A DNA stretch of 43,538 bases, taken from contig JAFZWQ010000029.1 in assembly GCA_017617235.1 (NCBI GenBank), forward strand, positions 1 to 43,538, in the 5' to 3' direction. Positions within the stretch are counted from its first letter, which is position 1. Each line of letters opens with the position of its first letter. This stretch comes from Bacteroidaceae bacterium (lineage in GTDB: Bacteria; Bacteroidota; Bacteroidia; Bacteroidales; Bacteroidaceae). The position numbers and the translations under genes were made by a program. The notes under the pieces were generated by a model that did no database searches, was not told the origin of the DNA, and saw only the letters and a list, made by a program, of their open reading frames with translations. This document shows, piece after piece, positions 32,511 through 41,757 of the stretch.

Positions 32511-33539
32511 CTTATATGCCATCACGGCCCGATGAACGACCTCGATAGCCTCGTCCATCGTCATGTGCAACGAACCGCCCGATGCATTCTTGTGACCGCC
32601 TCCGTTAAAGAACTCGGCACAGAGCTCATTGCAGGGGAAATCGTCGAGACTGCGCGTCGAGACCCTGATGAGACCCTTTTCCTCGGTATCTTCGCGTAGA
32701 AAGATGGACAGTCGCATGCCCTCCATCTCCAGTGGCATATTCACGAAGCCCTCCGTAGCACCGTTCTTAACCTTGAAACGCGACCGTTCCTCGTTGGTCA
32801 GCGTAATGAGTGCCGTATGCAGTTCGTTCATGATTTCCATCTTTACGTAAAGCAGATAGCCCAACAAACGGAAGCGTCCTTCGTTGTGTGTATAAAAGAC
32901 GTTGCGATAGATGCGGTCCTTGTCGATACCCGTCTGTAGGAGGATGCTGATGGCGACGTATATTTCGGGTCGGTTCGAAGCATAGGCAAAATTGCCAGTA
33001 TCCGTCATCATGCCGGTGTAGATGGCAGTTGCCTCAGGGGCCGTCAGGCCTTCGGTCCATCCCATATCTGACATCACACGCAACAGTACTTCGCACGTGC
33101 TGCACATTTCGGGATGGGAAATGGTGAGCTGACAGTCGGCATCGGGCGACAGATGGTGATCTATCAGTACACGCGGTGCTGTACATCCGGACACTTTGCC
33201 GCATAGGGGCTGTGCCATCCGACTGAGGGTATTGAAGTCGAGCAGGAACACCAAGTCGGCTTCTGCCAGAGCCTTGTTCACCTGTTCTTCCTGACTGTCG
33301 GCAGCAAGCATTTCGTCAGCCATGGGAATCCAAGCAAGGAAGTCGGGATAGCGGTTGGGCATGATGGCTGTTGCCTTTTTTCCCAACCGGCGCATGAGCA
33401 GTGTCGCTGCAGCCATACTGCCAATGGCATCGCCATCGGGGTTCTGGTGACAGCACACCACAACATTGCGGGCCTCGTCGACCAGCTGTTGCAGCGTCTG
33501 CTGTTGAACATCGGAAAGGATATGTGCCAGTGTCGTCAT
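32493..33539 (-). CDS. nrnA: DHH-family bifunctional oligoribonuclease / pAp phosphatase NrnA
   Basis: A 348-residue cytoplasmic phosphoesterase that degrades nano-RNAs to mononucleotides and dephosphorylates 3'-phosphoadenosine 5'-phosphate. N-terminal DHH domain: VVVCCHQNPDGDAIGS (metal site), LVFLLDFNTLSRM and the signature VLIDHHLSPD. DHHA1 domain: GGGHKNASGGSL near the C-terminus. The length fits NrnA (~310-350). Its ATG overlaps the stop of the endonuclease gene (ATGA). The C-terminal codons lie in a repeat array. Confidence 0.9.
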   Translation of the reverse strand: MTTLAHILSDVQQQTLQQLVDEARNVVVCCHQNPDGDAIGSMAAATLLMRRLGKKATAIMPNRYPDFLAWIPMADEMLAADSQEEQVNKALAEADLVFLLDFNTLSRMAQPLCGKVSGCTAPRVLIDHHLSPDADCQLTISHPEMCSTCEVLLRVMSDMGWTEGLTAPEATAIYTGMMTDTGNFAYASNRPEIYVAISILLQTGIDKDRIYRNVFYTHNEGRFRLLGYLLYVKMEIMNELHTALITLTNEERSRFKVKNGATEGFVNMPLEMEGMRLSIFLREDTEEKGLIRVSTRSLDDFPCNELCAEFFNGGGHKNASGGSLHMTMDEAIEVVHRAVMAYKEKLKD

Positions 33540-35251
33540 TTTATATAGACCTTCTTACCATCCACGATATATACACCCTTGTTTAATTTACGATTTAACG
33601 ATTTACCATTTACGATTTTGCGTCCTGCAAGGTCATAAATTTCCCTTTGCCCTTCGCCTTTAGTCTTTAGCCCTTCTATACCATTGGCAGACGTACGGCG
33701 ATACAGGGCAACGGGTTCCTGTCCCGTCTTGTAGAAACGGAAACGCTTCTGCCCGTTCTGTGTATTGTACCGCAGTCCGTATCCGCTATTGCTGACAATG
33801 TTGGCTTCGCCACTGACGATACTCAGGGCGTTCGCAATGGGACTGTCGCTAGTAGCAATGGAATTTTTGCTATCATGTCCCATGTACTTGCCACTGGCGC
33901 CGCGGAAACTATACTTGTCATCCGTCATCGCAGCAACTACAAACTCAGCTGCCACCGTCTCAGGTGTCACTGCAATCTGCTGCTGGAAGATATCTACGGA
34001 TATAATGTTGTTTGCCACATCGTATTCCTCCAATCCGCCATTCAGGGCAACACCCTCGCCTTCATACACAATCAAGTAGGTTCCTGGCCAATCCACAGGT
34101 CTTTCCGTTAGACGTTCATAGATGTCTCCGTCAGCGGGATATGGGTCATCACCGTTTCCCGTTACCCGAACCGTGTAGGAAGCACTCGTCGACCGATAGG
34201 TTTCCGTGGCTGCGACGAATGCCGTTATCGTGGTTCTTCCCACAGCCTTTGCCGTTACCTCTCCCGTCGTTGCATTCACCTCGGCCACAGCTGCATCCGA
34301 CGACTGGTAGGTTACCTGTCCGTTGCTGTTAGTAATCACTTGTTGCCAACAGGTGTCGCCCACAATCAGATACCTGGTATCCTGGGCAAAGCGGGCTGTG
34401 GCATCAATCTGTGTTTCTCCCCCGTCGGGTGACACGTAGTTCACCAAGTCAACGGGCTGAGTCTTATGGTCTCCCCAAATGTATCGCTCCAGTCCTGGGA
34501 AGTCGATAAAGGGGTTTCGGTTTCCCTGAATGCCATATACCGTTTCGTTGCGCTGGCGTTCCAAATCGTCCACTGGGTCTTCGCGACTCCACTTGATGTA
34601 GAGTTCATAGGCCCATTGTTGCAACTTTGGATATGTGTTGTTCATCATGCTGTTGGCACCTTGCTGCTGTACGAGCGATTTCTCCTCGTAGGCCGTCACG
34701 ATATAGAAGTAGATGCGTGCGAAGTCGCCTTTCCAGTTGTCGGCGGGTTCCCACAGTTGCACAGTGCCGTTGTTTCCGGCTGTACCCTTACCCACTTTTA
34801 TACATCCGTTCGATGTCTTTGGGTTTACGTCGGTCACAACGCCCATGCCATAGTTGCTCTTGTTGCTGTTAGCCGTTGCGTCGCTGGGCATCACATGGTG
34901 CAGGTCGGCACCAATACCCGTAGTACCACCACCCCACCACGACTGGGGGATGCCGTGTTCCTTGTTCATGCCGGATATGGCTGCGCCCCGACTGGTAAAG
35001 TATCGTTCGATGTTGCTGTAGCGATCCACAACCTTGTTGTCGCTCATACGGTCGGTATCGTAATACCAATCCCACAGCGAACTGTAACTCTTGACGGCGG
35101 GATTACCCATAATATGATAAAGGGCAGTCTTCAGTTCAGCTCCATTCTTTCCATTGGCATTTGAATAGTATGTAGCAAGGTTGACAGCGTGCAACGACAC
35201 AGCCAACAACATAATCAGGCATGACGCAAATAGTTTCTGTTTGCTCAACAT
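33536..35251 (-). CDS. Secreted endonuclease I family protein with Ig-like and C-terminal sorting-type domains
   Basis: A 571-residue exported nuclease. The ATG at 35251 gives a signal peptide (MLSKQKLFASCLIMLLAVSLHA); a longer frame to 35380 would hide it. Residues ~25-260 match endonuclease I/EndA: NKEHGIPQSWW with H99 and GADLHHVMPSD with H118-H119, the beta-beta-alpha-metal-like nuclease centre. A bacterial Ig-like (Big_2) domain follows (ITNSNGQVTYQSSDAAVAEVNATTGEVTAKAVG), then a domain of unknown role, then the C-terminal module IYDLAGRKI to KGVYIVDGKKVYIK, typical of type 9-secreted Prevotella proteins. Two heptamer arrays (33587-33615, 33643-33677) encode the hinge parts of that module. 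It overlaps nrnA by 4 bp. A role in degrading extracellular DNA is likely. Confidence 0.87.
   Translation of the reverse strand: MLSKQKLFASCLIMLLAVSLHAVNLATYYSNANGKNGAELKTALYHIMGNPAVKSYSSLWDWYYDTDRMSDNKVVDRYSNIERYFTSRGAAISGMNKEHGIPQSWWGGGTTGIGADLHHVMPSDATANSNKSNYGMGVVTDVNPKTSNGCIKVGKGTAGNNGTVQLWEPADNWKGDFARIYFYIVTAYEEKSLVQQQGANSMMNNTYPKLQQWAYELYIKWSREDPVDDLERQRNETVYGIQGNRNPFIDFPGLERYIWGDHKTQPVDLVNYVSPDGGETQIDATARFAQDTRYLIVGDTCWQQVITNSNGQVTYQSSDAAVAEVNATTGEVTAKAVGRTTITAFVAATETYRSTSASYTVRVTGNGDDPYPADGDIYERLTERPVDWPGTYLIVYEGEGVALNGGLEEYDVANNIISVDIFQQQIAVTPETVAAEFVVAAMTDDKYSFRGASGKYMGHDSKNSIATSDSPIANALSIVSGEANIVSNSGYGLRYNTQNGQKRFRFYKTGQEPVALYRRTSANGIEGLKTKGEGQREIYDLAGRKIVNGKSLNRKLNKGVYIVDGKKVYIK
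33587..33615. repeat. Heptamer repeat in the endonuclease C-terminal module
   Basis: TTTACGA, TTTAACGA, TTTACCA, TTTACGA. It encodes the VNGKSLNRKL loop between IYDLAGRKI and KGVYIVDGKK. Confidence 0.75.
33643..33677. repeat. Heptamer repeat before the endonuclease C-terminal module
   Basis: CCCTTTG, CCCTTCG, CCTTTAG, TCTTTAG, CCCTTCT. It encodes the EGLKTKGEGQRE linker. It is the same family as 14361-14381 and 22975-23002. Confidence 0.8.
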
Positions 35252-35270
35252 GGTAGGTATGTGTTTAGAT

Positions 35271-36596
35271 TTAACGCAAGAAATAGTCGACTGCGAAATA
35301 GGTGATGAGTGCGCCAATCCACCCCATGAGAACCTTACCCGAAATGTGACGGAAATACCACCACATACTGGAATCTTCACTCTTCATCAGAGCATAGCCT
35401 GCCGTGCTGCCAATAGGCAACAGACAGCCTCCGACACAGGCGGACAACACGATAAGGTGCCAATATTGTCCGTTCTGGGTAAAGAATTGCTGGTAAGCAT
35501 TCTGCGCTTCGGGCAGCACATCGTAGATACTGACAGCAGAAAGCACAAGAGCAATATTATCGAGAACTGCACTCAAAGCGCCCATGCAGATACTGATGAC
35601 GTAGATGTCATGTACAGTATGGTCGAGCCAATTTCCCACACTCTGCATGGCTCCAACCTCGACCAACGCACTTACGGCCAGCGCCACGCCAATAAAGAAC
35701 ATGATGACCTGAAGAACTTCGTACTGAAGTCGACGGTCGCTACCTGGCAGCAATGTAGGTTGTTCCGTACGCAGTCCGTGACGATTGAATACCTCGTCCA
35801 ACACCCAAACAACGCCCAGCACACAAAGTGACCCCAGGAAAGGAGGCAACAAAGTAAGGCGATGGAAAGTCGGCACGAACCACAGGCCGACAATGCCGAT
35901 AAAGAGCATAACAACACGCTGCCACAGGGGAATAACGGAATCGTCGCCACGATAGATAATGTGCGGACGATTGATGTCGAGCGTATCGGGCAGGTCGAAA
36001 CTAATAAGTAACGTGGGGATGAAAACCGCTACAAGCGCAGCAGGCAACATAGCAAAGGCAAAGGCGGTAGGCGTAACTGCCCCACGCGTCCATATCATCA
36101 GCGAAGTAACGTCACCGATAACCGTAAAACAGCCACCGGCACACGCTGCAATCACAATAGCCGCTCCCACATAAAGGCGCTGTCGGCGGTTGGTCAACAG
36201 ACGACGCATAATCACCAGCATCAACACCACCGTCGTAAGGTTATCCAAATTGGCAGACAAGAAGAAAGTGATGGCTACAACACCCCATAAGAAACGTCGC
36301 ATCGAGCGCGTTCGCAATAGTTCAGAGATAAAATCGAAACAACCATTGTTACTGAGCACTTCCACGATAGCCATTGTACTCAGCAGATACAGCACAATGC
36401 TGCAGAAATAGGCTGAATGTTGTGGGAACACGCTGTCGGCAATCAGTGTCTTGTCGTCGCCCACATAGATAATGTACAGAATCCACCCTACCACTCCGGC
36501 AAACATCGCCGTTGTGGCCTTGTTAATGTGTGTCAGATGCTCGCTGGCAATCAGCAGGTATGCAAGCAGCATCAGTACAATAATGGCAATGGTCAT
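35271..36596 (-). CDS. nhaD: NhaD-type Na+/H+ antiporter
   Basis: A 441-residue polytopic inner-membrane protein with about 11-13 helices. Characteristic blocks: ASEHLTHINKATTAMFAGVVGW near the N-terminus, FLSANLDNLTTVVLMLVIMRRLL, CAGGCFTVIGDVTSLMIWTRG, LSAVLDNIALVLSAVSIYD and ACVGGCLLPIGSTAGYALM, the ion-transporter (IT) superfamily hairpin repeats of NhaD. It exports Na+ (or Li+) in exchange for H+. It is first in a run with the secreted endonuclease (19 bp gap), nrnA and DUF4827, though the functions look unrelated. Confidence 0.88.
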   Translation of the reverse strand: MTIAIIVLMLLAYLLIASEHLTHINKATTAMFAGVVGWILYIIYVGDDKTLIADSVFPQHSAYFCSIVLYLLSTMAIVEVLSNNGCFDFISELLRTRSMRRFLWGVVAITFFLSANLDNLTTVVLMLVIMRRLLTNRRQRLYVGAAIVIAACAGGCFTVIGDVTSLMIWTRGAVTPTAFAFAMLPAALVAVFIPTLLISFDLPDTLDINRPHIIYRGDDSVIPLWQRVVMLFIGIVGLWFVPTFHRLTLLPPFLGSLCVLGVVWVLDEVFNRHGLRTEQPTLLPGSDRRLQYEVLQVIMFFIGVALAVSALVEVGAMQSVGNWLDHTVHDIYVISICMGALSAVLDNIALVLSAVSIYDVLPEAQNAYQQFFTQNGQYWHLIVLSACVGGCLLPIGSTAGYALMKSEDSSMWWYFRHISGKVLMGWIGALITYFAVDYFLR

Positions 36597-36620
36597 CGTG
36601 TATAATCGCTAATTAACCTG

Positions 36621-36651
36621 CAAAGTAAACAAATTTATTTCACTTTTCAAA
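36621..36651 (-). promoter_or_regulatory. nhaD promoter
   Basis: On the minus strand: TTTG (complement of 36648-36651), a 19-bp spacer, TTACTTTG (complement of 36621-36628), one mismatch in the -7 box. It lies 24 nt before the ATG. Confidence 0.65.
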
Positions 36652-36692
36652 ACGAATGGCAAAAAAAGCCTTTTGTTTTACAAAAAGATGCC

Positions 36693-37997
36693 TTATTCCT
36701 TGCCGACGATGACCTTGATGCGGACGATGCGACGGTTGTCCATTTCCATAACTTCGAAGGTAAGGTGGCGATAGGACATACGTTCATGGAGTTTGGGGAA
36801 CTCGCCCTTGATTTCCAACAAGAGACCAGCCAATGAATCGGCCTCACCTTCCACCTCTTCAAAGAACTCATCATCGAGCCGAAGGGTACGCAGGAAATCA
36901 GGTAACGGACACTTGGCCTCGAAGACATAGGTGTTTTGGTTCAAACGTACGTAGGGACGTTCCGTATCGTCGTACTCATCGTCTATCTCACCCACGATTT
37001 CCTCCAGGATATCTTCCATTGTCACCAAACCCGATGTACCACCGAACTCGTCGACCACAATAGCAATATGTACCTTATTTTGCTGGAAATCGCGTAACAG
37101 GTCATCTATCATTTTTGTTTCGGGCACGAAGTAAGGCGGACGAATAAGGCTCTGCCAACGGAACGAGGCAGGTTTGCGCAGATGAGGAAGCAAGTCCTTG
37201 ATATAGAGGACACCCTTGATGTTATCCTCCGTCTCACTATATACGGGGATACGGGAATAGTTGTTCTCGACGATACATTGCAGCACATCGCGGAAAGAGG
37301 TACGCATCTCCAGGTCCACCATATCGACACGGGGAGTCATTACCTCGCGCACAGTTTCGCCTCCAAAGCGGATAATACCCTGCAGCATATTGCTCTCCTC
37401 AGCAATTTCGCGCTGGTCGGTTAGTTCCAACGCTTGCTCCAAATCATCGACAGTCAGAGCCTCGGCCTCGTGGGCCATAATGCGTTCCGTCAGCACCTTG
37501 GAACGTACGAGCAACGAAGCCACAGGCCAACAGAGTTTGTTAAGCACCAGATAAACAGGGGCGGCTTTTCGACAGAAAGAGAGACGATGCTGGGCAGAAT
37601 AAATCTTTGGCATAACCTCGCCGAAAAGCAGCAAGAGGAAGGTAAGAACAACCGTCATCAATACAAACTCGACCCATGGTGCCCCAAAGTGGAAAATGTG
37701 CATAAGGGCATAGTTGAGTAGCATGATGATGGCCACATTCACCAAATTGTTGGAAATGAGGATGGTCGCCAGCAGACGCTCGCTATCGGAACGCAAGCGT
37801 TGGATTTTTGTATCGCTGCTATGACGCTCCTCCTCAATCTCGTTCAATTCGGCTGGTGAGAGGGAAAAGAATGCAATCTCGGAAGCTGACACGAAGCCCG
37901 AGCACAACAACAGCAACAAGGCCAGCGACAAGGCTATCCAGCATCCCATATCGGGACGCTCAATCACAAGACTCTGAAAAACAGCTGCCAAATCCAT
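36693..37997 (-). CDS. gldE: GldE-like CNNM/CBS transporter-associated protein
   Basis: A 434-residue membrane protein of the HlyC/CorC (CNNM, DUF21) group. Three to four N-terminal helices (LSLALLLLLCSGFVSASEIAFFSL to ~residue 140, with the SASEIAFFSL DUF21 motif) precede a CBS pair (~200-330; TPRVDMVDLEMRT and VVDEFGGTSGLVTMEDILEEIVGEI) and a CorC_HlyC C-terminal domain. In Bacteroidota the gene directly after ssb is gldE, first named for gliding in Flavobacterium; here it overlaps ssb by one base (TGATG), matching that order. Prevotella do not glide, so a Mg2+/Co2+-related or type 9 secretion-related role is more plausible. Confidence 0.85.
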   Translation of the reverse strand: MDLAAVFQSLVIERPDMGCWIALSLALLLLLCSGFVSASEIAFFSLSPAELNEIEEERHSSDTKIQRLRSDSERLLATILISNNLVNVAIIMLLNYALMHIFHFGAPWVEFVLMTVVLTFLLLLFGEVMPKIYSAQHRLSFCRKAAPVYLVLNKLCWPVASLLVRSKVLTERIMAHEAEALTVDDLEQALELTDQREIAEESNMLQGIIRFGGETVREVMTPRVDMVDLEMRTSFRDVLQCIVENNYSRIPVYSETEDNIKGVLYIKDLLPHLRKPASFRWQSLIRPPYFVPETKMIDDLLRDFQQNKVHIAIVVDEFGGTSGLVTMEDILEEIVGEIDDEYDDTERPYVRLNQNTYVFEAKCPLPDFLRTLRLDDEFFEEVEGEADSLAGLLLEIKGEFPKLHERMSYRHLTFEVMEMDNRRIVRIKVIVGKE

Positions 37998-38404
37998 CAG
38001 AAGGGTGCATCAGTAGAGGCAGGAGCGTCCTGAACAGAGGGTGCAGGAGCAACAGAAGGCTGAGCACCACGGGGAGCAGAAAGCATTTCCATATTATCGG
38101 CCCAAACCTCTGTGGTGTAACGTTTCACCCCGTTGCGATCGTCCCATGTGCGAGTACGCAACTGGCCCTCGATATAAAGCTTATCGCCTTTATGGACATA
38201 TTTCTCCACGGTTTCGGCCAATTTACGCCAAACCACCACATTGTGCCATTCTGTACGTTCAGGCACCTGGGTTCCATTCTGCATCGTATAGGCTCGGTCA
38301 GTGGTTGCCAAACGGAAACTACCTACAGCTACACCCTGTTCAACATATCTTACTTCGGGCTCATTGCCCACGTTACCAATCAGCATTACTTTGTTCAAAG
38401 ACAT
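37997..38404 (-). CDS. ssb: Single-stranded DNA-binding protein
   Basis: A 135-residue OB-fold protein. N-terminus MSLNKVMLIGNVGNEPEVRY; VGSFRLATTDRAYTMQNGTQVPERTEWHNVVVW and VHKGDKLYIEGQLRTRTWDDRNGVKRYTTEVWADNMEML are conserved. The C-terminal tail is Pro/Ala-rich and ends DAPF, the acidic tip that recruits replication and repair proteins. It is second in yhcH-ssb-gldE. Confidence 0.95.
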   Translation of the reverse strand: MSLNKVMLIGNVGNEPEVRYVEQGVAVGSFRLATTDRAYTMQNGTQVPERTEWHNVVVWRKLAETVEKYVHKGDKLYIEGQLRTRTWDDRNGVKRYTTEVWADNMEMLSAPRGAQPSVAPAPSVQDAPASTDAPF

Positions 38405-38422
38405 AATATTCGGTTTTTAAGG

Positions 38423-38926
38423 TTATACAAAAGGAACTTTTACACAAATCTTGCGCACAGGTGCCGGTTTCCCATCGACAGCCATACATGGCATGTGGGC
38501 ATCGGTGGGGAAGAACAACTGATAGCTCGTAGGACTTACCCGTACGCAACGGGCATTATCGGCTTCGGCATAGAGAATAAAATCGCTTTCAACGTTAAAA
38601 TCGCCCTGCGGCTCACGAGCCTTTTCCTTGTCAGCCACAAACACCATTTCCTCACCACGAGCCAACAACTGGACATCAATGTAGCGGCGATGAAGTTCGT
38701 ATACATTCTGGAGCTTAGTTTCGTACTCTGCTACATTCGCAAAGGCACCCTCACCTATCTCGTTACGTCCCAGGGGGAGTTGGCCAAAATCCGTCTGCTG
38801 CAGCCACATTCCCACTTTTTCCCAAGCCTGGGGACAGTGTTCTATCTGTTCATCGAGTTGCTGTAAATTGTTGTCTGCGGCCAAAGGCAGCGAGCGCCAA
38901 AGAGCCTTGATGTCTGCTGTTGTCAT
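38423..38926 (-). CDS. YhcH/YjgK/YiaL family protein
   Basis: A 167-residue cupin-like protein of the YhcH/YjgK/YiaL (DUF386) family. Visible blocks: the E-x-K-L-x-N-x-Y-E-L-H-x-x-Y-I-D-x-Q segment (AEYETKLQNVYELHRRYIDVQLL), FVADKEK and FFPTDAHMPCM, with His residues that bind a metal in family structures. Members are linked to sialic acid or sugar metabolism and biofilm control. Here it precedes ssb by 18 bp, where I expect mutY in many Bacteroidota, so the operon has been rearranged. A near-consensus promoter lies at 38952-38982. Confidence 0.85.
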   Translation of the reverse strand: MTTADIKALWRSLPLAADNNLQQLDEQIEHCPQAWEKVGMWLQQTDFGQLPLGRNEIGEGAFANVAEYETKLQNVYELHRRYIDVQLLARGEEMVFVADKEKAREPQGDFNVESDFILYAEADNARCVRVSPTSYQLFFPTDAHMPCMAVDGKPAPVRKICVKVPFV

Positions 38927-38951
38927 ATCAGTTTTGTTTTAAACGTCGGTG

Positions 38952-38982
38952 CGAAGATACAAAAAATCCCCCGTAGCGCAAT
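38952..38982 (-). promoter_or_regulatory. Probable yhcH-ssb-gldE promoter
   Basis: On the minus strand: ATTG (complement of 38979-38982), a 19-bp spacer, TATCTTCG (complement of 38952-38959). One mismatch in each box. It overlaps the nrdG terminator. Confidence 0.5.
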
Positions 38983-38992
38983 ACTACGGGGG
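38968..38992 (-). terminator. Terminator of nrdD-nrdG
   Basis: A 9-bp perfect stem CCCCCGTAG/CTACGGGGG with a 7-nt loop, 15 bp beyond the nrdG stop, with T-runs on both sides (TTTTTT within 38961-38966 read on the minus strand). Confidence 0.88.
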
Positions 38993-39007
38993 GACTTTTT
39001 TACAGAT

Positions 39008-39472
39008 TTATTTCCAGAAACGGGCTGTAATATCTTCCAAGCGGTTGCCCTCGTCCTCGTGCAATACCCGCCAAAGGCGCTGGTTGGTGGTCCGCAGGTT
39101 CAAGGGGCCCTGCCCCTCATCGTATCGTCCGAGTTTGATATAGTCAAAGTTTGACACATCTATTGCTTCAGGCAATTCATCTCGCCCACTGTACCAGGCA
39201 ACCCGCACATCATCTTGCGCCTTTACCCACTGGGCCAGACGATTAATTTCCGCAGGGTCCTGATCGCCACCCATGAAACAGAGACAAGTGATACCGACGT
39301 GCTCTGCCAACATGGTGGAAAGCGCGTCGGTAGTCAATTCTTCACCCACATCGGCCCACAGATACTTGCTGTGACAACCACTGCAATGTACAGGGCATCC
39401 GCTAATGCTGATGGCCAGGGTGATTTCGTCGGGAATCTCTGCAAAGACCTCCTTTACGTCTACAAATTTCAT
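39008..39472 (-). CDS. nrdG: Anaerobic ribonucleotide reductase activating protein
   Basis: A 154-residue radical-SAM activase that installs the glycyl radical on NrdD. The 4Fe-4S cysteines are C26, C30 and C33 in ISGCPVHCSGCHSKYLW (CxxxCxxC). CFMGGDQDP is the GGE/D-type SAM-binding motif. Its ATG overlaps the nrdD stop (ATGA), so synthesis is coupled, as usual for this pair. Confidence 0.92.
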   Translation of the reverse strand: MKFVDVKEVFAEIPDEITLAISISGCPVHCSGCHSKYLWADVGEELTTDALSTMLAEHVGITCLCFMGGDQDPAEINRLAQWVKAQDDVRVAWYSGRDELPEAIDVSNFDYIKLGRYDEGQGPLNLRTTNQRLWRVLHEDEGNRLEDITARFWK

Positions 39473-41628
39473 CCCAGATTGCAGCTGTAGGTACGCTTTG
39501 CAGCCTCGATCTGACGGTCCTTGCCAAAGGCTGGTATGGGACGCAGATAACCGATAATGCGGGTGTACTGGGTGATGTTAGTAGAACCACAGCATGGACA
39601 TACATCAATAGGCTTCTTGATGATATGACCGCAATCCTCACACTTCGAGTTGGGGATGTTGTAGGTGAAGTAAGAAGTGCCGTTCTTGATAGCGAAATCG
39701 ATGAGTTTCAAATACTGCTCCTTCGAGAGGTGATCCTGCAGATTGCAATGGAGGGCCGAACCACCATCGGTATACTGATAGGTCTGACGGCCGTGCAGGA
39801 TGAACTTGTCCAACACGCGTGTATCGTCGTGAGCATCGTAGAAATAGGAATTGTACAGATTCTCGTCCTCGGGAACCCAATAACCGTCTTCCTTATCCCA
39901 ACGATAGTTCTTGCCACCCAGTCCTTCTGCAGGCACTACTTCGCTGTTGAACAGGAAAGGTTTCTTCTTATCGCCAATTGAATGACGCTTGTTCTCTTCC
40001 TTGATAGTGCCCAGAATCAACTGCAGGAAACGGATATATTCGGGGTTGTTGCCCACTTCGAGTCCCAAGAAACGGGCTGCCTCATTCAAACCATTGATAC
40101 CGATTGTAGAATAGAGTTTGCTGATGTATATGTATCCTCCGTTCGAAGCGGCGAACATTCCACGATCCTCCATTTCATACAGCATGGTCTTATAGGCAAT
40201 GTGATACTTGTACACACGCTCCAGAATATTCGTCAGGTACAGGCGAAGGAAAGCATAAAAATCATGGTCTCCCTCTGTGCCCTTTACCGTACGCTTGGCA
40301 TCCTGCACGATGCGATTGATGTTCAGCGTAATAACGTTACACGAACCCGTCATCACGCCAGTCAGTCCACTAGTAGGATTGAAGGTATTCTCTGTCAACT
40401 CATTCTTCAGTCGGCAGCAAGAGGCCAAAGAGTCGGCACTATCACTGATGTAAGTAAAGAACGAATGTCCTTCGGCATACATTTCGGCTGTAAAATCCTT
40501 GTAGTCCTTGTCGATGATGTCGCCCGTTTCAGGGTCGTACACCATAGCCATTGTCTCTACAGGGAAGGTGAGCACCTGCTTCAGGCGCAACTGGTTGAAC
40601 CACTTCATGAACATGCGCTGCAGGATATCCACAGCCTTCCATTCGGGCTTGGTGCCGTCGGGATAGCAGAAGTCGGCAAACAGGCTCTCGAAATAAGTAT
40701 GGTCGTAGTACGATACATTAGTAAAAGGCGACTGGTACGAGCGGTTACCGGCAGGCTGGTTGATGCCCCATACAAACTGCTTGAAAGCCTTGATGATATG
40801 GTCGCGGATGGTGCGCTGTTGTACACAACAACTGGATGTGGCTACCAGGTCCAAATGATCGTACCAATCGGGACCAAATTCGGCAATAATGTAGTAGTTA
40901 AGTACTACGAAATACTCGCCAAAAGCCACAGCACCTTTACACTGCGAGGATAGCAGGAAAGTCAGGTTCGTAATCTGACCCGAGAACGACTGCAAATCAT
41001 TTGGCGGACCAGGTGTAACGCCGTCGATGTTGCCCACGCCCTCTGTCATCAGGGGATACAGGCTAACGGCCATGCAGTACTGCTTCAGCACTGGTGTCGA
41101 GGCCTCATCATGTGTATATATAGTATGATGATTCAGGTCTGCCTCGTACTGCTTGGCCACTTCGGGGAACATCTGATTCAGTTTGTCCTTCATACGCTGA
41201 CGCTGAATCACACGGTTCGTGGTCTTGTACACCTCACCCTCCAGATTGGCAACGTTCTTCATAGTGACGTTGGCATTGGCATCGGTTTCACTGGCCGTGG
41301 CAGCATTGTCTGCAGTCTGGCTGTACTCGTTCATGTAGTCAATACGTTCCTTGATGAAACGAGCTTCGGCATGTTGCTGACGATAGAGAATGTAACTCTT
41401 AGCCTCTGCATAATAGCCATTCTGCATCAAGGCCATCTCCACACGGTTCTGGATTTCCTCCACCGTAAAGCCATCGCGCACCGATATGCTCTCGCTCAAA
41501 TCGGTGGCAACACTCTTAATTTTGTCCTCATCCAAGTCGGACACAGACTGGAACGCCCCCACTATGGCGTTCTTGATTTTGGCTCTGTTGAACTCCTCTT
41601 GGGAGCCATCTCTTTTGATTACAATCAT
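39469..41628 (-). CDS. nrdD: Anaerobic ribonucleoside-triphosphate reductase
   Basis: A 719-residue class III reductase that makes dNTPs without oxygen. Residues ~1-95 are an ATP cone (MIVIKRDGSQEEFNRAKIKNAI), the allosteric site. The catalytic barrel follows. Near the C-terminus, CEDCGHIIKKPIDVCPCCGS is the Zn-binding four-Cys site, and TRIIGYLRP carries the glycyl radical Gly. The ATG at 41628 starts exactly at the ATP cone; the frame is open to 41697, but the promoter (41695-41726) lies there. No clear NrdR box pair is visible upstream. Confidence 0.94.
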   Translation of the reverse strand: MIVIKRDGSQEEFNRAKIKNAIVGAFQSVSDLDEDKIKSVATDLSESISVRDGFTVEEIQNRVEMALMQNGYYAEAKSYILYRQQHAEARFIKERIDYMNEYSQTADNAATASETDANANVTMKNVANLEGEVYKTTNRVIQRQRMKDKLNQMFPEVAKQYEADLNHHTIYTHDEASTPVLKQYCMAVSLYPLMTEGVGNIDGVTPGPPNDLQSFSGQITNLTFLLSSQCKGAVAFGEYFVVLNYYIIAEFGPDWYDHLDLVATSSCCVQQRTIRDHIIKAFKQFVWGINQPAGNRSYQSPFTNVSYYDHTYFESLFADFCYPDGTKPEWKAVDILQRMFMKWFNQLRLKQVLTFPVETMAMVYDPETGDIIDKDYKDFTAEMYAEGHSFFTYISDSADSLASCCRLKNELTENTFNPTSGLTGVMTGSCNVITLNINRIVQDAKRTVKGTEGDHDFYAFLRLYLTNILERVYKYHIAYKTMLYEMEDRGMFAASNGGYIYISKLYSTIGINGLNEAARFLGLEVGNNPEYIRFLQLILGTIKEENKRHSIGDKKKPFLFNSEVVPAEGLGGKNYRWDKEDGYWVPEDENLYNSYFYDAHDDTRVLDKFILHGRQTYQYTDGGSALHCNLQDHLSKEQYLKLIDFAIKNGTSYFTYNIPNSKCEDCGHIIKKPIDVCPCCGSTNITQYTRIIGYLRPIPAFGKDRQIEAAKRTYSCNLG

Positions 41629-41694
41629 GGTATATTTTATGTATAAATTTATCTTTTTACCAATCACGCTAGAACGAACTGCGCGAATCGATTG

Positions 41695-41726
41695 CAAATT
41701 TAAAACACTTCTTTGAATTGACCAAA
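41695..41726 (-). promoter_or_regulatory. nrdDG promoter
   Basis: On the minus strand: TTTG (complement of 41723-41726), a 20-bp spacer, TAAATTTG (complement of 41695-41702). Full consensus; leader about 60 nt. Confidence 0.8.
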
Positions 41727-41757
41727 ATAAAACACAAAAATTATTTATAAAAAATAA

